From positions 118,335-182,334 of the forward strand of contig CAVYJK010000025.1 in the NCBI GenBank assembly GCA_963768765.1: DNA of 64,000 nt. The letters run 5' to 3'. Origin of the DNA: DASWLF01 sp963768765 (GTDB lineage: Bacteria; Desulfobacterota; Desulfobaccia; Desulfobaccales; 0-14-0-80-60-11). A program made the translations under genes and the position numbers. This document shows, piece after piece, positions 63,675 through 64,000 of this stretch. The stretch's first letter is position 1. Each line of letters opens with the position of its first letter. Under the pieces are notes generated by a model that ran no database searches, was not told the origin of the DNA, and was given only the letters and a program-made list of their open reading frames with translations.

Positions 63675-64000
63675 AACCGCCCTCCAAGGCAAATTTTGTG
63701 TCCAGAAAGTTTATTGTTAGAGAGAGTTTAAACCCTGATGCAGTACTAGATAAATCGGGACATACCCTGATTCGAGCCTTCAAAAATCCCGAATTTGTGA
63801 TCCAGAGGAATTTATAGGGAGGCCTTCGATGAAGAAATAATGGGGGGTTTTCACGACCACCGCTGGGTTTCTGCGAACCTTTTAATAAGTCCTATGTGCA
63901 AACAAGTTACAAGGGTTTTACTGGCTAATAATTTAGAACCGAAGCCGGCTGCCTATTCGTGGCTCCCCTTTCGGCGGGCCGCCAAGCATATTGTATATAC
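63675..64000. other. Right-end region, no intact gene seen
   Basis: A GGGAGG site and ATG at about 63829 lead into MKK followed directly by a stop, then an open stretch WGVFTTTAGFLRTF; this may be the start of a broken small gene. Nothing else with family resemblance is visible up to the window end. Confidence 0.35.

Noticed and set aside
63583..63783. Open frame on the minus strand at the right end
   Set aside because: Overlaps the better-supported hypothetical gene at 63381-63674 and has no ribosome site.

Overview
The window is a GC-rich (roughly 60% or more, by eye) bacterial chromosome segment. It most resembles a Desulfobacterota (former Deltaproteobacteria) draft or metagenome assembly, perhaps near Desulfobacca. 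This placement is inferred from the gene mix: a Hyp hydrogenase-maturation set, a V/A-type ATPase, system II (ResB/CcsA) cytochrome c maturation, several universal stress proteins, NarX/NarL-type signalling and a DcaP-like porin. No rRNA, tRNA or CRISPR array was found.

Layout. 1-2.2 kb: a porin with several frame breaks, then a 228-bp tandem repeat. 2.2-7.7 kb: terpenoid and envelope genes (IspH fused to a UbiA-like domain, an SGNH hydrolase, a CruF-like carotenoid protein, a nucleoside phosphorylase, a membrane protein). 7.9-15.1 kb: cold-shock protein and a signalling cluster (two histidine kinases, two NarL-family receivers, a kinase remnant, a PAS-GGDEF cyclase). 15.4-20.4 kb: hypF-hypC-hypD-hypE. 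20.6-30.9 kb: an RND pump with its adaptor, then a YbhGFSR-like ABC exporter. 31.0-41.0 kb: a V-type ATPase operon (small coiled-coil subunit, C, I, K, F, E, A, B, D) ending in a universal stress gene. 41.4-45.6 kb: PEBP, DUF488, MerR-TPR, a fused Ku/LigD remnant, CorA, a PAS protein. 45.7-47.1 kb: an AT-rich island with an IS remnant and a self-contained winged-helix/nucleotidyltransferase pair. 47.2-52.6 kb: stress and redox proteins, a GcvH-like protein, ResB-CcsA. 52.7-64 kb: zinc ribbon, LD-carboxypeptidase, GT39 glycosyltransferase, receiver, DUF721, aminotransferase, threonine ammonia-lyase, several unknowns and a HIT protein.

Three things stand out. First, the intergenic DNA is packed with several families of short dispersed repeats: GTTTTTG/GTTTTCG heptads abutting start and stop codons, CCCCCTTT..AAAGGGGG hairpins, GGGGGAGGGCC hairpins, and roughly 125-bp and 183-bp elements with terminal inverted repeats. 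They even separate V-ATPase subunit genes. Second, about a dozen otherwise intact genes carry one single-base frame break, which looks more like assembly error than decay. Third, real genomic scars exist: a Ku-LigD fusion left by deletion of an end-joining locus, an internally deleted IS transposase and a kinase truncated at both ends.

The best candidates for under-described biology are the winged-helix/nucleotidyltransferase module with stacked operators over its promoter, the IspH-UbiA fusion, and the heptad repeats at gene edges.
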